A DNA stretch of 64,000 nucleotides, from contig NZ_JPRK01000004.1 of the NCBI RefSeq assembly GCF_000832125.1, positions 168,045 to 232,044 on the forward strand, read 5' to 3'. The stretch comes from Flavobacterium hibernum (GTDB lineage Bacteria; Bacteroidota; Bacteroidia; Flavobacteriales; Flavobacteriaceae). Made by a program: the position numbers and the translations under genes. The first letter of the stretch is position 1. Each line of letters opens with the position of its first letter. A model generated the notes under the pieces. The model was not told where the DNA came from. It saw only the letters and a program-made list of their open reading frames with translations, and did not search any database. Positions 36,737 through 46,033 of this stretch are shown one piece after another.

Positions 36737-37731
36737 TGTTTTCTCTAATTATTTGTACTTATATGCGCCCTGAACCATTGTTTAAATTATTACAATCAGT
36801 TCAGAAACAAAATTTGTATCCGGATGAAATTTTAATTATCGATGGATCTTTAGATCATAAAACGAAAATTTTATTAAATGAAAATCAATTCGAAAATTTA
36901 AAATATTTTTTGGTTGATGATCAAAATCGCGGACTTACTAAACAAAGAAATTTTGGAATTGATAAACTAAGGGATGATCTCGAAATAGTTTGTTTTCTAG
37001 ATGATGATACTATTTTAGAAGAAAATTATTTTCAGGAGTTAATCAATACTTATAAAAAATATCCAGATGCATTAGGTGTTGGTGGATATATCATAAACGA
37101 AACAAAATGGGAGAAAGTAAGTGATGATTATAAAGTTTCTATAAATGAGTTTTATTTTGATGGATGGAAACGCAAAGATGGAAGTCGTTTTGTTCTTCGA
37201 AAAAAATTGAATCTAGATAGTAATTGTCCTCCGGGATTTTTGCCTTTATTTTCGCACGGAAGAAGTATTGGATTTTTGCCACCAAGTGATAAAATATATC
37301 AGGTCGAACAATTAATGGGTGGAGTATCATCATTTAGAAAATCTGTATTTGAAAATTTTTCATTTTCAACCTATTTTGAAGGTTACGGACTATATGAAGA
37401 TGCTGATTTTACGTTAAGGGTATCTAAAGTTGGAAAATTGTATGTGAATACAAAAGCTCGTTTAGGGCATTTTCATGCCGCCTCAGGTCGCCCTAATCAG
37501 TATAAATATGGTAAAATGGTAGTTAGAAATGGATGGTACGTCTGGAGGGTCAAAAATCCAAATCCAGTTTTAAAAGATCGTTTCAAATGGAATGCTATTA
37601 TAATTATTCTTACTTTAATAAGATTTACTAATTCAGTTACGAGTAGTAATCGAAAGGAAGCTTTTACTGAAGCAGTTGGAAGATCAGTTGCTTGGTGGGA
37701 ACTGATTTTTAATAAACCGAAAGTAAAATAA
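36733..37731 (+). CDS. Glycosyltransferase family 2
   Basis: GT-A enzyme of 332 residues: FSLIICTYMRPEPLFKLLQSV, EILIIDGSLDHKTKIL near residue 33, NRGLTKQRNFGIDKL near residue 67, metal site VCFLDDDTILEENYF near residue 88 and YFEGYGLYEDADFTLRVSKVG near residue 215. It resembles the C-terminal GT2 domain of the preceding gene and overlaps it by four bases; the two may act on successive sugars. Confidence 0.9.
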   Translation: MMFSLIICTYMRPEPLFKLLQSVQKQNLYPDEILIIDGSLDHKTKILLNENQFENLKYFLVDDQNRGLTKQRNFGIDKLRDDLEIVCFLDDDTILEENYFQELINTYKKYPDALGVGGYIINETKWEKVSDDYKVSINEFYFDGWKRKDGSRFVLRKKLNLDSNCPPGFLPLFSHGRSIGFLPPSDKIYQVEQLMGGVSSFRKSVFENFSFSTYFEGYGLYEDADFTLRVSKVGKLYVNTKARLGHFHAASGRPNQYKYGKMVVRNGWYVWRVKNPNPVLKDRFKWNAIIIILTLIRFTNSVTSSNRKEAFTEAVGRSVAWWELIFNKPKVK

Positions 37732-37742
37732 TACAAGGCTGC

Positions 37743-38840
37743 ATGAAAACGATTTTAATAGCGCATAATTATACTGAAGATTCATTTTCATTAATGAGTT
37801 ATCATTTAGCCCATTATTTAGCCGATTTAGGAAATCGAGTTGTTTTTATTTCGCACAATCCTTTCTTTGAAGAAAGTAAAATTATTAATAAAGATAAAGG
37901 TGAAATTGTTATTTGTTCATGGCCAACCAAAAAAAGACCTACATCATTAAAGGACGTTTTTTGGTTTTGCAGCATATTTTTCAAATACAGACCTAATGTA
38001 GTGATTGGTCATTTCGTGGGTGCAAATATTACAATTGGTATTTCAAAAATACTCTCTTTTGGTAAGACCAGAACATTTGCTTATTACCATACTTTAAGTG
38101 ATCAAATCTGTAAAGATAGAAAACCGGCTATTGTAAAAGACAAGTTGTTTTTCTTGCGAAAAAAAATGTTTTATAAGTTGTTTTGTAATGTTATTGTCTG
38201 CCCTTCCAATTTGGCCAAGTTAGATTTAGAGAAATATTATGCAGTAAAAAAAGGAATAGTCGTTTTAAATCCGATGAAAGATAGATTGAAGGACAAAACT
38301 ATTCTGAAAAAAAACATTGTTATATCTTTTCTTGGAAGATTAGATCCGTCAAAAGGAGTTATTGATTTAGTTACTGCTTTCAAAATTTACAGTGAAAAAA
38401 ATAAAACATCCAATATAATTCTCAATATCGCTGGCACAGGAATTCAGGAAAATGAAGTTAAACAGTTGATCGAAAATGAAAGTAAAATTTTTTATTTAGG
38501 AGGATTGAGTTATGATAAAATTGACGATTATTTAGGAAAAAGTCATTTTACAGTTATACCTTCAAAAGTAGATAATTTACCCACAGTTGGTTTAGAATCA
38601 TTAATGAATCAAACACCATTATTAATTTCAAATGGCGTTGGCTTGACCAATTATTTAGAAGACGGTGTTGATTGTTTTAAGTTTAATTCAGATGTAAAAT
38701 CGATGATTTCACTTTTTGAACGAGTTGAAAATAATTTTGATATGCAAATTCAAATGAGTTTTCATGCAAGAAAAACTTTTTTGGAAAAATTCACTATTGA
38801 AAATTATTGTACTACACTTTCAAAAAAAATAATGCAATGA
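37743..38840 (+). CDS. Glycosyltransferase family 4
   Basis: GT-B enzyme of 365 residues: KTILIAHNYTEDSFSLMSYH, RPNVVIGHFVGANITIGIS near residue 85, IVVLNPMKDRL near residue 173, ISFLGRLDPSKGVIDLV near residue 190 and IPSKVDNLPTVGLESLMNQTPLL near residue 275 (EX7E-like). Its stop overlaps the start of the next gene as ATGA. Confidence 0.88.
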   Translation: MKTILIAHNYTEDSFSLMSYHLAHYLADLGNRVVFISHNPFFEESKIINKDKGEIVICSWPTKKRPTSLKDVFWFCSIFFKYRPNVVIGHFVGANITIGISKILSFGKTRTFAYYHTLSDQICKDRKPAIVKDKLFFLRKKMFYKLFCNVIVCPSNLAKLDLEKYYAVKKGIVVLNPMKDRLKDKTILKKNIVISFLGRLDPSKGVIDLVTAFKIYSEKNKTSNIILNIAGTGIQENEVKQLIENESKIFYLGGLSYDKIDDYLGKSHFTVIPSKVDNLPTVGLESLMNQTPLLISNGVGLTNYLEDGVDCFKFNSDVKSMISLFERVENNFDMQIQMSFHARKTFLEKFTIENYCTTLSKKIMQ

Positions 38841-39955
38841 AATTTGCCATAATTACTCATGTCGCTCATATTCAAAAAGAGAACGAATATTTTGCATATG
38901 CACCTTATGTTCGCGAAATGAATATTTGGTTAAAGTATGTTGATGATGTAATTATTGTTGCTCCTCTAGAAAGTAATGAACCTAAAATAATAGATATTCC
39001 TTATCAGCATAATAGAATAAATTTTAAAAAAGTAAGTGATTTTAGTTTCGTTACCTTCAAAAAAAGTTTACTTTCAATTTTAAAATTACCAAGGATTTTT
39101 TGGGAAGTATTCTGGGCGATGAAAGATGCAGATCATATTCATTTGCGCTGTCCGGGAAATATGGGTTTAATAGGTTGTTTAGTTCAGATTTTATTTCCGA
39201 AAAAAGAAAAAACAGCAAAATACGCTGGTAATTGGGATCCTAAAAGTAAACAGCCATACACATACAAATTGCAAAAATGGATGCTAAGTAATACTTTCCT
39301 GACCAGAAATATGAAGGTTTTGGTTTACGGGGACTGGGAAAATCAATCGAAAAATAGTAAACCATTTTTTACAGCCACCTATTCAGAATCGGAAAAAGAA
39401 TCGGTTCAAAAAACAAGTTTCGATCAGGAAACAAAATTCATTTTTGCGGGAAGTCTGGTTCTAGGAAAAAATCCTATGTATGCAATTCAATTTGTTGAAA
39501 AGTTGCACGAACAAGGATATGCAGTGACTTTAAATTTATATGGCGAGGGTCCGGAAAGAATTAGTTTAGAGAATTATATTCAAATAAATAATTTAGGAGC
39601 CTTCATAACTTTAAATGGAAATGTAAATCAAAATACACTGAAGAAAGCATATCAAGAAAGCCATTTTGTTATTTTACCTTCTAAAAGCGAAGGCTGGCCA
39701 AAGGCAATTGCAGAAGGAATGTTCTGGGGTTGTGTACCTATTGCCACTTCAGTATCTTGTGTGCCATTTATGCTGGATTATGGAGAAAGAGGGGGACTAC
39801 TTAAAATGATTTTGGAAAAAGATACCGAGCAAATAGAGACTATTTTAAAAAGTGAATTAGTTTTTAAAAACAAGAGTAAAAAAGCGTTAGAATGGTCACA
39901 AAAATATACTATAGATGTTTTTGAGAAGGAAATTAAAAAAATGTTAGATAAATAA
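38837..39955 (+). CDS. Glycosyltransferase family 4-like
   Basis: GT-B enzyme of 372 residues from ATG 38837 (MKFAIITHVAHIQKENEYFA); the open frame extends to 38807, but the ATGA overlap and the natural first strand favour this start. HIHLRCPGNMGLIGCLVQI lies near residue 95, AKYAGNWDPKSKQPYTYKLQ near residue 128, FIFAGSLVLGKNPMYAIQF near residue 200 and LPSKSEGWPKAIAEGMFWGCVPIA near residue 280. Confidence 0.87.
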   Translation: MKFAIITHVAHIQKENEYFAYAPYVREMNIWLKYVDDVIIVAPLESNEPKIIDIPYQHNRINFKKVSDFSFVTFKKSLLSILKLPRIFWEVFWAMKDADHIHLRCPGNMGLIGCLVQILFPKKEKTAKYAGNWDPKSKQPYTYKLQKWMLSNTFLTRNMKVLVYGDWENQSKNSKPFFTATYSESEKESVQKTSFDQETKFIFAGSLVLGKNPMYAIQFVEKLHEQGYAVTLNLYGEGPERISLENYIQINNLGAFITLNGNVNQNTLKKAYQESHFVILPSKSEGWPKAIAEGMFWGCVPIATSVSCVPFMLDYGERGGLLKMILEKDTEQIETILKSELVFKNKSKKALEWSQKYTIDVFEKEIKKMLDK

Positions 39956-39957
39956 TC

Positions 39958-40965
39958 ATGAAAATAAAGAATAAGAAATTTTTAATTATTATTCTCTTTT
40001 TAGGGATCTTAATATTGATCTTGATAAATAGCAGAACTCCTTTTTTTCAGCCAAATGAAGTTGGCGGTTGGTCTGTAGGATATGGAGAATCTAACGAATT
40101 TCCCAAAAGCATTAATGCAAAGAATAATGCTATTTATAATATTGAAAAATTGAAGATTAGTAATGACTCTACAGTTTTTTTAGCTGATCCTTTTTTCGTC
40201 AAAGAGAAAGACACTTTTTATTTATTTTTCGAACACAAAAAAAATAAATTTAATGGAGATGTTGGTTTGTTAACCTCAATTGATGGAAAGAATTACCAGT
40301 ATCGTGGTACAGTACTTACTCAAAAGTTTCATTTATCGTATCCTCAGGTATTCAAATATCGAAACGACTTTTACATGGTTCCCGAGTCCAAAGGAGCAAA
40401 TAATGTATTGCTATATAAAGCACATCATTTTCCTTTTGACTGGAGGGTTTGCGATACTTTGGTAAGTAATATTAAATTGAAAGATCCGTCAATATATCTA
40501 TCAGATTCTTTAAATGTTATGGTAGCTTCAGATGATAATTTGAATATGTACATGTACCAGGCCGATTCGCTTTTTGGAAAATGGAAATTACATAAAAAAC
40601 CAATAGTCATGATGGGGACAGAAGCCAGAGCGGGCGGACGTTTTTTTGCTGATAAAAAAGGACTGATTTTGCCGGTACAAAATGGTACAAATGGTTACGG
40701 ATTTGGACTGTCGTTATATCGTTTTTCTTTTAAGGATGGAAATTATACCGCTAAAAGAGAATCTCCATTTTTTTTAAAGGCTAATAAAGAAATAAAAGAA
40801 TTTAATGCAGGAATGCATCAATTGGATATTCAAAAGATAGATGATAACCGTTACTACTATGTATATGATGGAAATGCATTAAATGGCGACTCTAAAAAAT
40901 TAAATGTTTATGGTCCTCTCAAATGGACTTACATTGATGTTAAAAATTGGATTTTAAATCAATGA
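39958..40965 (+). CDS. Membrane-anchored beta-propeller protein, GINT1-N-like
   Basis: A 335-residue protein with an N-terminal membrane anchor (residues about 6-24) and no Cys lipobox. The rest reads as repeated beta-blades: VFLADPFFVKEKDTFYLFFE, GDVGLLTSIDGKNYQYRGTVL, HLSYPQVFKYRNDFYMVPES, LKDPSIYLSDSLNVMVASDD and GARAGGRFF-like. This is the pattern of the propeller module found in front of plant glucosamine inositolphosphorylceramide transferases and in bacterial glycan loci. It is related in shape to GH43-type propellers. The anchor suggests it works outside the cytoplasm. Function here is unknown; sugar binding or modification is inferred. Its stop overlaps the next start (ATGA). Confidence 0.65.
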   Translation: MKIKNKKFLIIILFLGILILILINSRTPFFQPNEVGGWSVGYGESNEFPKSINAKNNAIYNIEKLKISNDSTVFLADPFFVKEKDTFYLFFEHKKNKFNGDVGLLTSIDGKNYQYRGTVLTQKFHLSYPQVFKYRNDFYMVPESKGANNVLLYKAHHFPFDWRVCDTLVSNIKLKDPSIYLSDSLNVMVASDDNLNMYMYQADSLFGKWKLHKKPIVMMGTEARAGGRFFADKKGLILPVQNGTNGYGFGLSLYRFSFKDGNYTAKRESPFFLKANKEIKEFNAGMHQLDIQKIDDNRYYYVYDGNALNGDSKKLNVYGPLKWTYIDVKNWILNQ

Positions 40966-42035
40966 GAATCATTCAAATGATAGATTCCCTTGAAGCGGGT
41001 GGAGCAGAGCGTATGGCAGTAAATTATGCTAATGCTTTGGTTAATGAAATTGAATTTTCTGGATTGGTTACTACTAGAAAAGAAGGTTCTTTGCGAGACA
41101 AAATTGATGCGAATGTTTCTTATTTATTTTTAAATAAAAAGAGGCAACTTGACTTTGGTGCACTTTTTAGATTAAGATCTTTTGTGCTAAAAAATAAAGT
41201 AACTCATATTCATGCGCATAGTACCTCTTTTTTTCTAGCTTTCTTATTAAAATTAATTCATCCTTCGTTAAGAATTATTCGACACGATCATTATGGAAAT
41301 AATGAGTTTTTATTGGCTCGCCCTTATTTTGTATTAAAGCAAACAGCTCCTTTTTTTAATGGAATTATTGTTGTAAATCAAAAGCTTAAAAATTGGTCCG
41401 AATTAAAATTAAAAGCAAAAAATATTATCTATTTACCTAATTTTTCAGTTAAAGAGAAAAGTAAAAGAGCAGATAAAATTCTTAAAGGTTGTGAAGGAAA
41501 AAGAATTGTTTGTTTAGCTAATTTGAGACCCCAGAAGAACCATTTTTTATTATTAGAAGTAGCTAAAAAACTAAAAAAAACGTATTCAGATTGGACTTTT
41601 CATTTAGTTGGAAAAGATTTTGAAGATGATTATGCAATGCAGATTAAGAAATTAATTCTAGAATATGAATTAGAAGAAAATGTATTTCTTTATGGCTCGA
41701 GACCAGATGTAGAAAATATACTAAATTTAACATCAATTGCTATATTGACTTCACAATCTGAAGGATTACCAGTTTCGCTCTTAGAATATGGAATGTATAA
41801 AAAACCAATTGTTGTTACTCGAGTTGGGGAAATACCAACAATCGTTCAACATGAAGAAAATGGTTTTGTTGTTGACTCTAACGAACCAGATTTGTTTTAT
41901 AAATATCTAGTCAAATTGATTACTACTGAGAAAATCCGTTTTGATTTTGGACAAGCACTTTATAATACAGTTCAAAGTGATTATACAGATAAAAGTGTAA
42001 TAAGTAAATATTTAAATTGGTTGCAAAAAAGTTAA
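40962..42035 (+). CDS. Glycosyltransferase family 4
   Basis: GT-B enzyme of 357 residues from ATG 40962 (MRIIQMIDSLEAGGAERMAV, with the classical GGAER acceptor loop). Further signs are THIHAHSTSFFLAFLL near residue 87, IIRHDHYGN near residue 107, KRIVCLANLRPQKNHFLLLE near residue 180 and SQSEGLPVSLLEYGMYKKPIVV near residue 263 (EX7E). ATGA overlap with the upstream gene. Confidence 0.92.
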   Translation: MRIIQMIDSLEAGGAERMAVNYANALVNEIEFSGLVTTRKEGSLRDKIDANVSYLFLNKKRQLDFGALFRLRSFVLKNKVTHIHAHSTSFFLAFLLKLIHPSLRIIRHDHYGNNEFLLARPYFVLKQTAPFFNGIIVVNQKLKNWSELKLKAKNIIYLPNFSVKEKSKRADKILKGCEGKRIVCLANLRPQKNHFLLLEVAKKLKKTYSDWTFHLVGKDFEDDYAMQIKKLILEYELEENVFLYGSRPDVENILNLTSIAILTSQSEGLPVSLLEYGMYKKPIVVTRVGEIPTIVQHEENGFVVDSNEPDLFYKYLVKLITTEKIRFDFGQALYNTVQSDYTDKSVISKYLNWLQKS

Positions 42036-42037
42036 AA

Positions 42038-43387
42038 ATGAAGAAAGAAGATCAGTCTTATATTTTTTTAATAATGCTTCATTTTTTATTAGGAGCATTA
42101 ATATTCGCATTTCCTTTTGCTTCAAAAATATATACTTTGGCAATATTTGTAGTTGGGGTTTATTACATTGTAAAAACGGAGAATAAAAATAATGAAGTTC
42201 TTATTGCATCTGCTTATGTTGTAGGTGTTGAGGTGCTTTTACGAATGACCGATGGGATGATATTGAATGAGTTTGGTAAATATTCAATATTGTTTTTTAT
42301 GTTTCTAGGAATGATTTATTCCAGATTTTCCACGAATGGTCTATTATATGGTATTTTCTTGCTTTTACTTGTTCCGGGTATTATTTTATCTACTACCTCC
42401 TTAAATTTAGATACTGATATTAAAAAGGCAATTGTATTTAATATTTCCGGGCCGGTTTGTTTAGGAATTTCTTCCATCTATTGTTATCAGCGTAAAATAA
42501 GTTTCGACAGATTAAAGCAATTAATTACCGCTTTTTCTATGCCTTTAATTAGTACTTTGACTTATCTTTATTTTTATACACCTAGTATAAAAAATGTGAT
42601 TAATGGAACGCAATCTAATTTTGAAACGTCCGGTGGATTTGGTCCCAATCAGGTGTCCACGCTATTGGGTTTAGGTATTTTTGTCTTTTTTGTTCAATTG
42701 TTGTTAAATTCCAAAAGTCGATTATTGCAAGTAATAAACGCAGGATTTGTTCTTACTTGTGCTTTTAGGAGTATTGTTACTTTTTCTCGAGGTGGAGTAA
42801 TAACCGCAGTGGTGATGATTCTTTTATTTTTAATAGTTTTGTTTTTTCAAGCTAATAATAATGCAAGACCTAAAATTACATTTATTATTATATTTTCTTT
42901 TTTAACAGGATTAGGAGTTTGGGGTTATAGCTCTCTTGAGACTAAAGGATTGATTAATAAGCGTTATGCAAACGAAGATGCTTTAGGAAGAAAGAAAAAA
43001 AGCCAGCTAGGTGGAAGGGAAGTTCTAATGGAAACAGAGTGGAAAATGTTTTTGGATAACCCAATTTTGGGAGTGGGTGTTGGTAAAAATAAGGAGTTAA
43101 GAAAACAACAAACAGGAATTGATTTGGCGAGTCACAATGAAATTACGAGAATGTTGGCAGAGCATGGTTTATTTGGAATAATCGATTTACTGATTTTATT
43201 TTTTACTCCTTTGCTTTTGTTTTTTAATAACAGACGAAATATTTTTGCACTTTCTTTTTTGACGTTTTGGTTGCTCACTATAAATCATGCCGCTATGCGA
43301 CTTGCGGCTCCAGCTTTTGTATATGCACTTGCACTTCTTTCAGTACAAGTTAAAAATCCTGAAATAGCAGAAAAATCCGTCGAGTAA
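42038..43387 (+). CDS. O-antigen ligase family membrane protein (WaaL/Wzy_C type)
   Basis: A 449-residue multi-pass membrane protein. ATG 42038 follows the previous stop by two bases; a TTG at 42017 would overlap. The Wzy_C signature is in the large loop near residues 330-385: LGGREVLMETEWKMFLDNPILGVGVG, ending SHNEITRMLAEHGLFGI with the conserved His. Members either ligate O-antigen to lipid A-core or polymerise repeat units. With a Wzy-like protein already at 757 and an ABC exporter present, ligation is attractive, but sequence alone does not decide. Confidence 0.88.
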   Translation: MKKEDQSYIFLIMLHFLLGALIFAFPFASKIYTLAIFVVGVYYIVKTENKNNEVLIASAYVVGVEVLLRMTDGMILNEFGKYSILFFMFLGMIYSRFSTNGLLYGIFLLLLVPGIILSTTSLNLDTDIKKAIVFNISGPVCLGISSIYCYQRKISFDRLKQLITAFSMPLISTLTYLYFYTPSIKNVINGTQSNFETSGGFGPNQVSTLLGLGIFVFFVQLLLNSKSRLLQVINAGFVLTCAFRSIVTFSRGGVITAVVMILLFLIVLFFQANNNARPKITFIIIFSFLTGLGVWGYSSLETKGLINKRYANEDALGRKKKSQLGGREVLMETEWKMFLDNPILGVGVGKNKELRKQQTGIDLASHNEITRMLAEHGLFGIIDLLILFFTPLLLFFNNRRNIFALSFLTFWLLTINHAAMRLAAPAFVYALALLSVQVKNPEIAEKSVE

Positions 43388-43403
43388 ATTCTATTTTTTA
43401 TAA

Positions 43404-43411
43404 TACATTTG
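43404..43411 (+). promoter_or_regulatory. Bacteroidota -7 element before the WcaJ-like gene
   Basis: TACATTTG fits TAnnTTTG and lies 35 bases before the ATG at 43446, in the 58-base gap after the ligase-like gene. No clear -33 TTTG is seen at the proper distance. Confidence 0.45.
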
Positions 43412-43445
43412 CCTCATGTTTAAGCCCCTAAACAAAATCGAATAA

Positions 43446-44840
43446 ATGTTTTCAAAAAATAAAATGCATTTCGAAATTTCAGAAAGAAGAATATTGCTTC
43501 TTGTTTTCGATGCTGTTTTTGTTTTATCAGCTTTATATCTATTAAGCATAATAACTGATTACGGTTATTTTGTTTTTGAGCAAAGGCATACTCTAAGGAT
43601 CGTTTTATTGGTAAGTTATATATACATTTTTGGATTAATTTTCGAAATGTATAATCTACAAGTCGCAAGTAATCAATTGCAGATTCTTCAAAGTGTAATT
43701 TTTACCGCAACAGCGACAGGCTTAGCCTATTTGTTTACACCTATTTTATCGCCAGAATTACCCAAACAGAGATTAGTTATATTGACTTTCTATGCTGCGA
43801 TAACTTGTACCTTACTATTATGGCGTTTGTTTTATGTCTATTTTCTGGCATCACATCGGTTTTCTCAAAATGTAGTTTTAATTTGTGATCAAAATCAGGT
43901 TGAAGAATTGGTTTCAGGACTTGAAAAAGTCGATCCGCATTATAAAATTATTGGTTTTGTAAATTCAGATTCTGTTTCTGAAGAACGCTCAGATTCTTAT
44001 TATATAAAAAAGATTGAAAAGAAAAATTTAGAAGCTTTTGTTGTTCATAATCATGTTTCTGAAATTGTTATTGCCTCCCAGAAAACTGACGGTATTACTG
44101 CTGACTTGTACCAGCAATTACTTCACTTGTTAGAGTCGGGAAATGTTATTCGCGAATATACCCAGGTTTACGAAAGTAAAACTCAACGTATTCCGGTGCA
44201 TTATATAGCAAGAGATTTTTACAGATTTTTCCCGTTCAGCAGGAGTAATAGTAATAAACTATATTTATTTTTAGTTCGCTTTTTAGAATATCTATTCTCT
44301 ATTATTGGTTTGGCAATTTGTGTTGTTTTTATCCCTTTTATTTTCATCATTAATTTAGGAGCAAACAAAGGTTCATTGTTTTATACACAGGAACGAGTAG
44401 GTAAAAACGGTGTTGTTTTTAAAATCTATAAGTTTAGAACAATGGTTGGAAACTCAGAGACAAACGGTGTTGTTTTTGCAACTTCAAACGATACACGAGT
44501 TACTCCCTTTGGAAAAATGATGCGCAAATCAAGAATTGATGAATTACCACAGTTTTTTAATGTTTTAATGGGCGATATGGCTGTTATTGGTCCAAGACCT
44601 GAGCGACCTTTTTTTGTTGAAGAAATAGCTCAAATAATGCCATTTTACGAAACCAGACATGTTATAAAACCTGGGCTTACAGGTTGGGCACAAGTAAATT
44701 ATTCTTATGGCGAATCTATCGATGAGAGTTTAATAAAACTACAATATGATTTATACTACATCAAACACCGCAGTATATTTCTAGATTTAAGTATTACCTT
44801 TAAAACCATTACTACAGTTTTATTTTATAGAGGGCAGTAG
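43446..44840 (+). CDS. Polyprenyl glycosylphosphotransferase (WcaJ/PssY-like)
   Basis: Initiating enzyme that moves a sugar-1-phosphate onto undecaprenyl phosphate. The 464-residue protein has four N-terminal membrane segments (about residues 15-125), a cytoplasmic linker, a further hydrophobic hairpin near residue 285 and the catalytic bacterial-sugar-transferase domain: ERVGKNGVVFKIYKFRTM, SRIDELPQFFNVLMGDMAVIGPRPE, KPGLTGWAQVNYSYG and LQYDLYYIKHRS. The full-length form with a membrane N-terminal part is typical of WcaJ-type enzymes. It closes the polysaccharide locus and meets the convergent Lnb-domain gene after 19 bases. Confidence 0.95.
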   Translation: MFSKNKMHFEISERRILLLVFDAVFVLSALYLLSIITDYGYFVFEQRHTLRIVLLVSYIYIFGLIFEMYNLQVASNQLQILQSVIFTATATGLAYLFTPILSPELPKQRLVILTFYAAITCTLLLWRLFYVYFLASHRFSQNVVLICDQNQVEELVSGLEKVDPHYKIIGFVNSDSVSEERSDSYYIKKIEKKNLEAFVVHNHVSEIVIASQKTDGITADLYQQLLHLLESGNVIREYTQVYESKTQRIPVHYIARDFYRFFPFSRSNSNKLYLFLVRFLEYLFSIIGLAICVVFIPFIFIINLGANKGSLFYTQERVGKNGVVFKIYKFRTMVGNSETNGVVFATSNDTRVTPFGKMMRKSRIDELPQFFNVLMGDMAVIGPRPERPFFVEEIAQIMPFYETRHVIKPGLTGWAQVNYSYGESIDESLIKLQYDLYYIKHRSIFLDLSITFKTITTVLFYRGQ

Positions 44841-44859
44841 TTAAATCAAGACAATAGTT

Positions 44860-45996
44860 TTAGATAATAATAGGAATACGTTTTTTATTTCGAATAGCTA
44901 CTCTTACCAAAACAAATCCGCTAGTTATAATCATTGGTAAAACAATAAAGAAATGTGCTTTGTTGATTAGAAAAATGGTGTAAACGATCAAAAAGATCAA
45001 GTGTATAACAGCAAATCGATACGTCCATCTTTTGTTTTTTGCAATTGAAAAGAAAATCAAAATCAACAAAAGAGGACTAAATAAAAGTACATTGTAATTC
45101 ATTGCCAGTTCTTGGTGAAGAGAATAAAACCCCACAATAACAAAAAAGACTCCAAGTAAAGATAAAATTAAAAGATAAATTTTATCAACTATTTTATTAT
45201 GTGCTAAGACTACAAAAGCTAATATAATTAGATATGTGTAAACATTATTCCACCAAGATGAAGGTGTTTCTTTCTTAAAATCTAGTAAAGTTTTGCTTTT
45301 GCCAGCTAAAGGATGATTTTGAAAAGTAGTTTTTTCTAGACTGTTTTTTAACTCAAAAGGCAAAAAGATCTTAGTTCCTAATTGATCTACTTTAGTTCCG
45401 AAAATAATACTAGTACCTAATTGTTCGTAAAAATGACCATTAAAATATGGGAATAAAATAGAACGATAAGTAATATCAGTTTCACCTTTTTTGGTAATTA
45501 CATTTCCATTCAAAGACAAATTAATGACGTCAACAACCATTGAAGTACAGTTCTTATCAATAAATTTATATGTATAAAAACGATCTTCAGAAAATATAGT
45601 TTTATTTAGTTTGTCGAAAAGTTTTTGTTTCAATTCTTGTGGCATAAACAATTCCTGCTCAAAAATGCTTCTTTTTTCAGCAGTGTATTCATTCACGAAA
45701 TCTCCAAATGCGGCTGCAGTTGCACAATATTGTAAGTCACCTTTGGCAAATCTGGCAACAAAGTTTGGTGTTCTAAAATCAAACGTACCATAGTTGTAAA
45801 CGACATCAATATTATTTGTAGGATCAGCAACTCTAATGGCTGTATGGCCAAAAAAAGAATAAGATTCGTTACCAAGTCCACAGGTCAGAACACTTACTTT
45901 AGCATCTTTTGATAGCGGTAAATTTTGGCTAAAACCTACAAAACTTAGTAATAATAGTAAACTAAAAAGTGTTTTTGTGAAAATGACATTTTTCAT
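44860..45996 (-). CDS. Lnb N-terminal domain (DUF4105) protein
   Basis: A 378-residue protein with a signal peptide (residues 1-23, ending GFSQ), a periplasmic domain and about five C-terminal membrane segments (from residue 250). The domain carries VLTCGLGNESYSFFGHTAIRV with a conserved His near residue 51 and KFIDKNCTSMVVDVI with a conserved Cys near residue 150, an NlpC/P60-like His/Cys arrangement. This fits the DUF4105 family, whose Bacteroidota members include the lipoprotein N-acyltransferase Lnb. Whether this copy acylates lipoproteins is inference. It follows the PorV-like gene by 37 bases on the same strand. Confidence 0.8.
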   Translation of the reverse strand: MKNVIFTKTLFSLLLLLSFVGFSQNLPLSKDAKVSVLTCGLGNESYSFFGHTAIRVADPTNNIDVVYNYGTFDFRTPNFVARFAKGDLQYCATAAAFGDFVNEYTAEKRSIFEQELFMPQELKQKLFDKLNKTIFSEDRFYTYKFIDKNCTSMVVDVINLSLNGNVITKKGETDITYRSILFPYFNGHFYEQLGTSIIFGTKVDQLGTKIFLPFELKNSLEKTTFQNHPLAGKSKTLLDFKKETPSSWWNNVYTYLIILAFVVLAHNKIVDKIYLLILSLLGVFFVIVGFYSLHQELAMNYNVLLFSPLLLILIFFSIAKNKRWTYRFAVIHLIFLIVYTIFLINKAHFFIVLPMIITSGFVLVRVAIRNKKRIPIII

Positions 45997-46033
45997 AATT
46001 TAAAATTTTAAGAAGTGTAAGGTTTTATAAATT

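Noticed and set aside
1..44840. Search for transposases, integrases or insertion-sequence ends in the glycan locus
   Set aside because: No open frame resembled a transposase or integrase, and I saw no terminal inverted repeats flanking a gene group.
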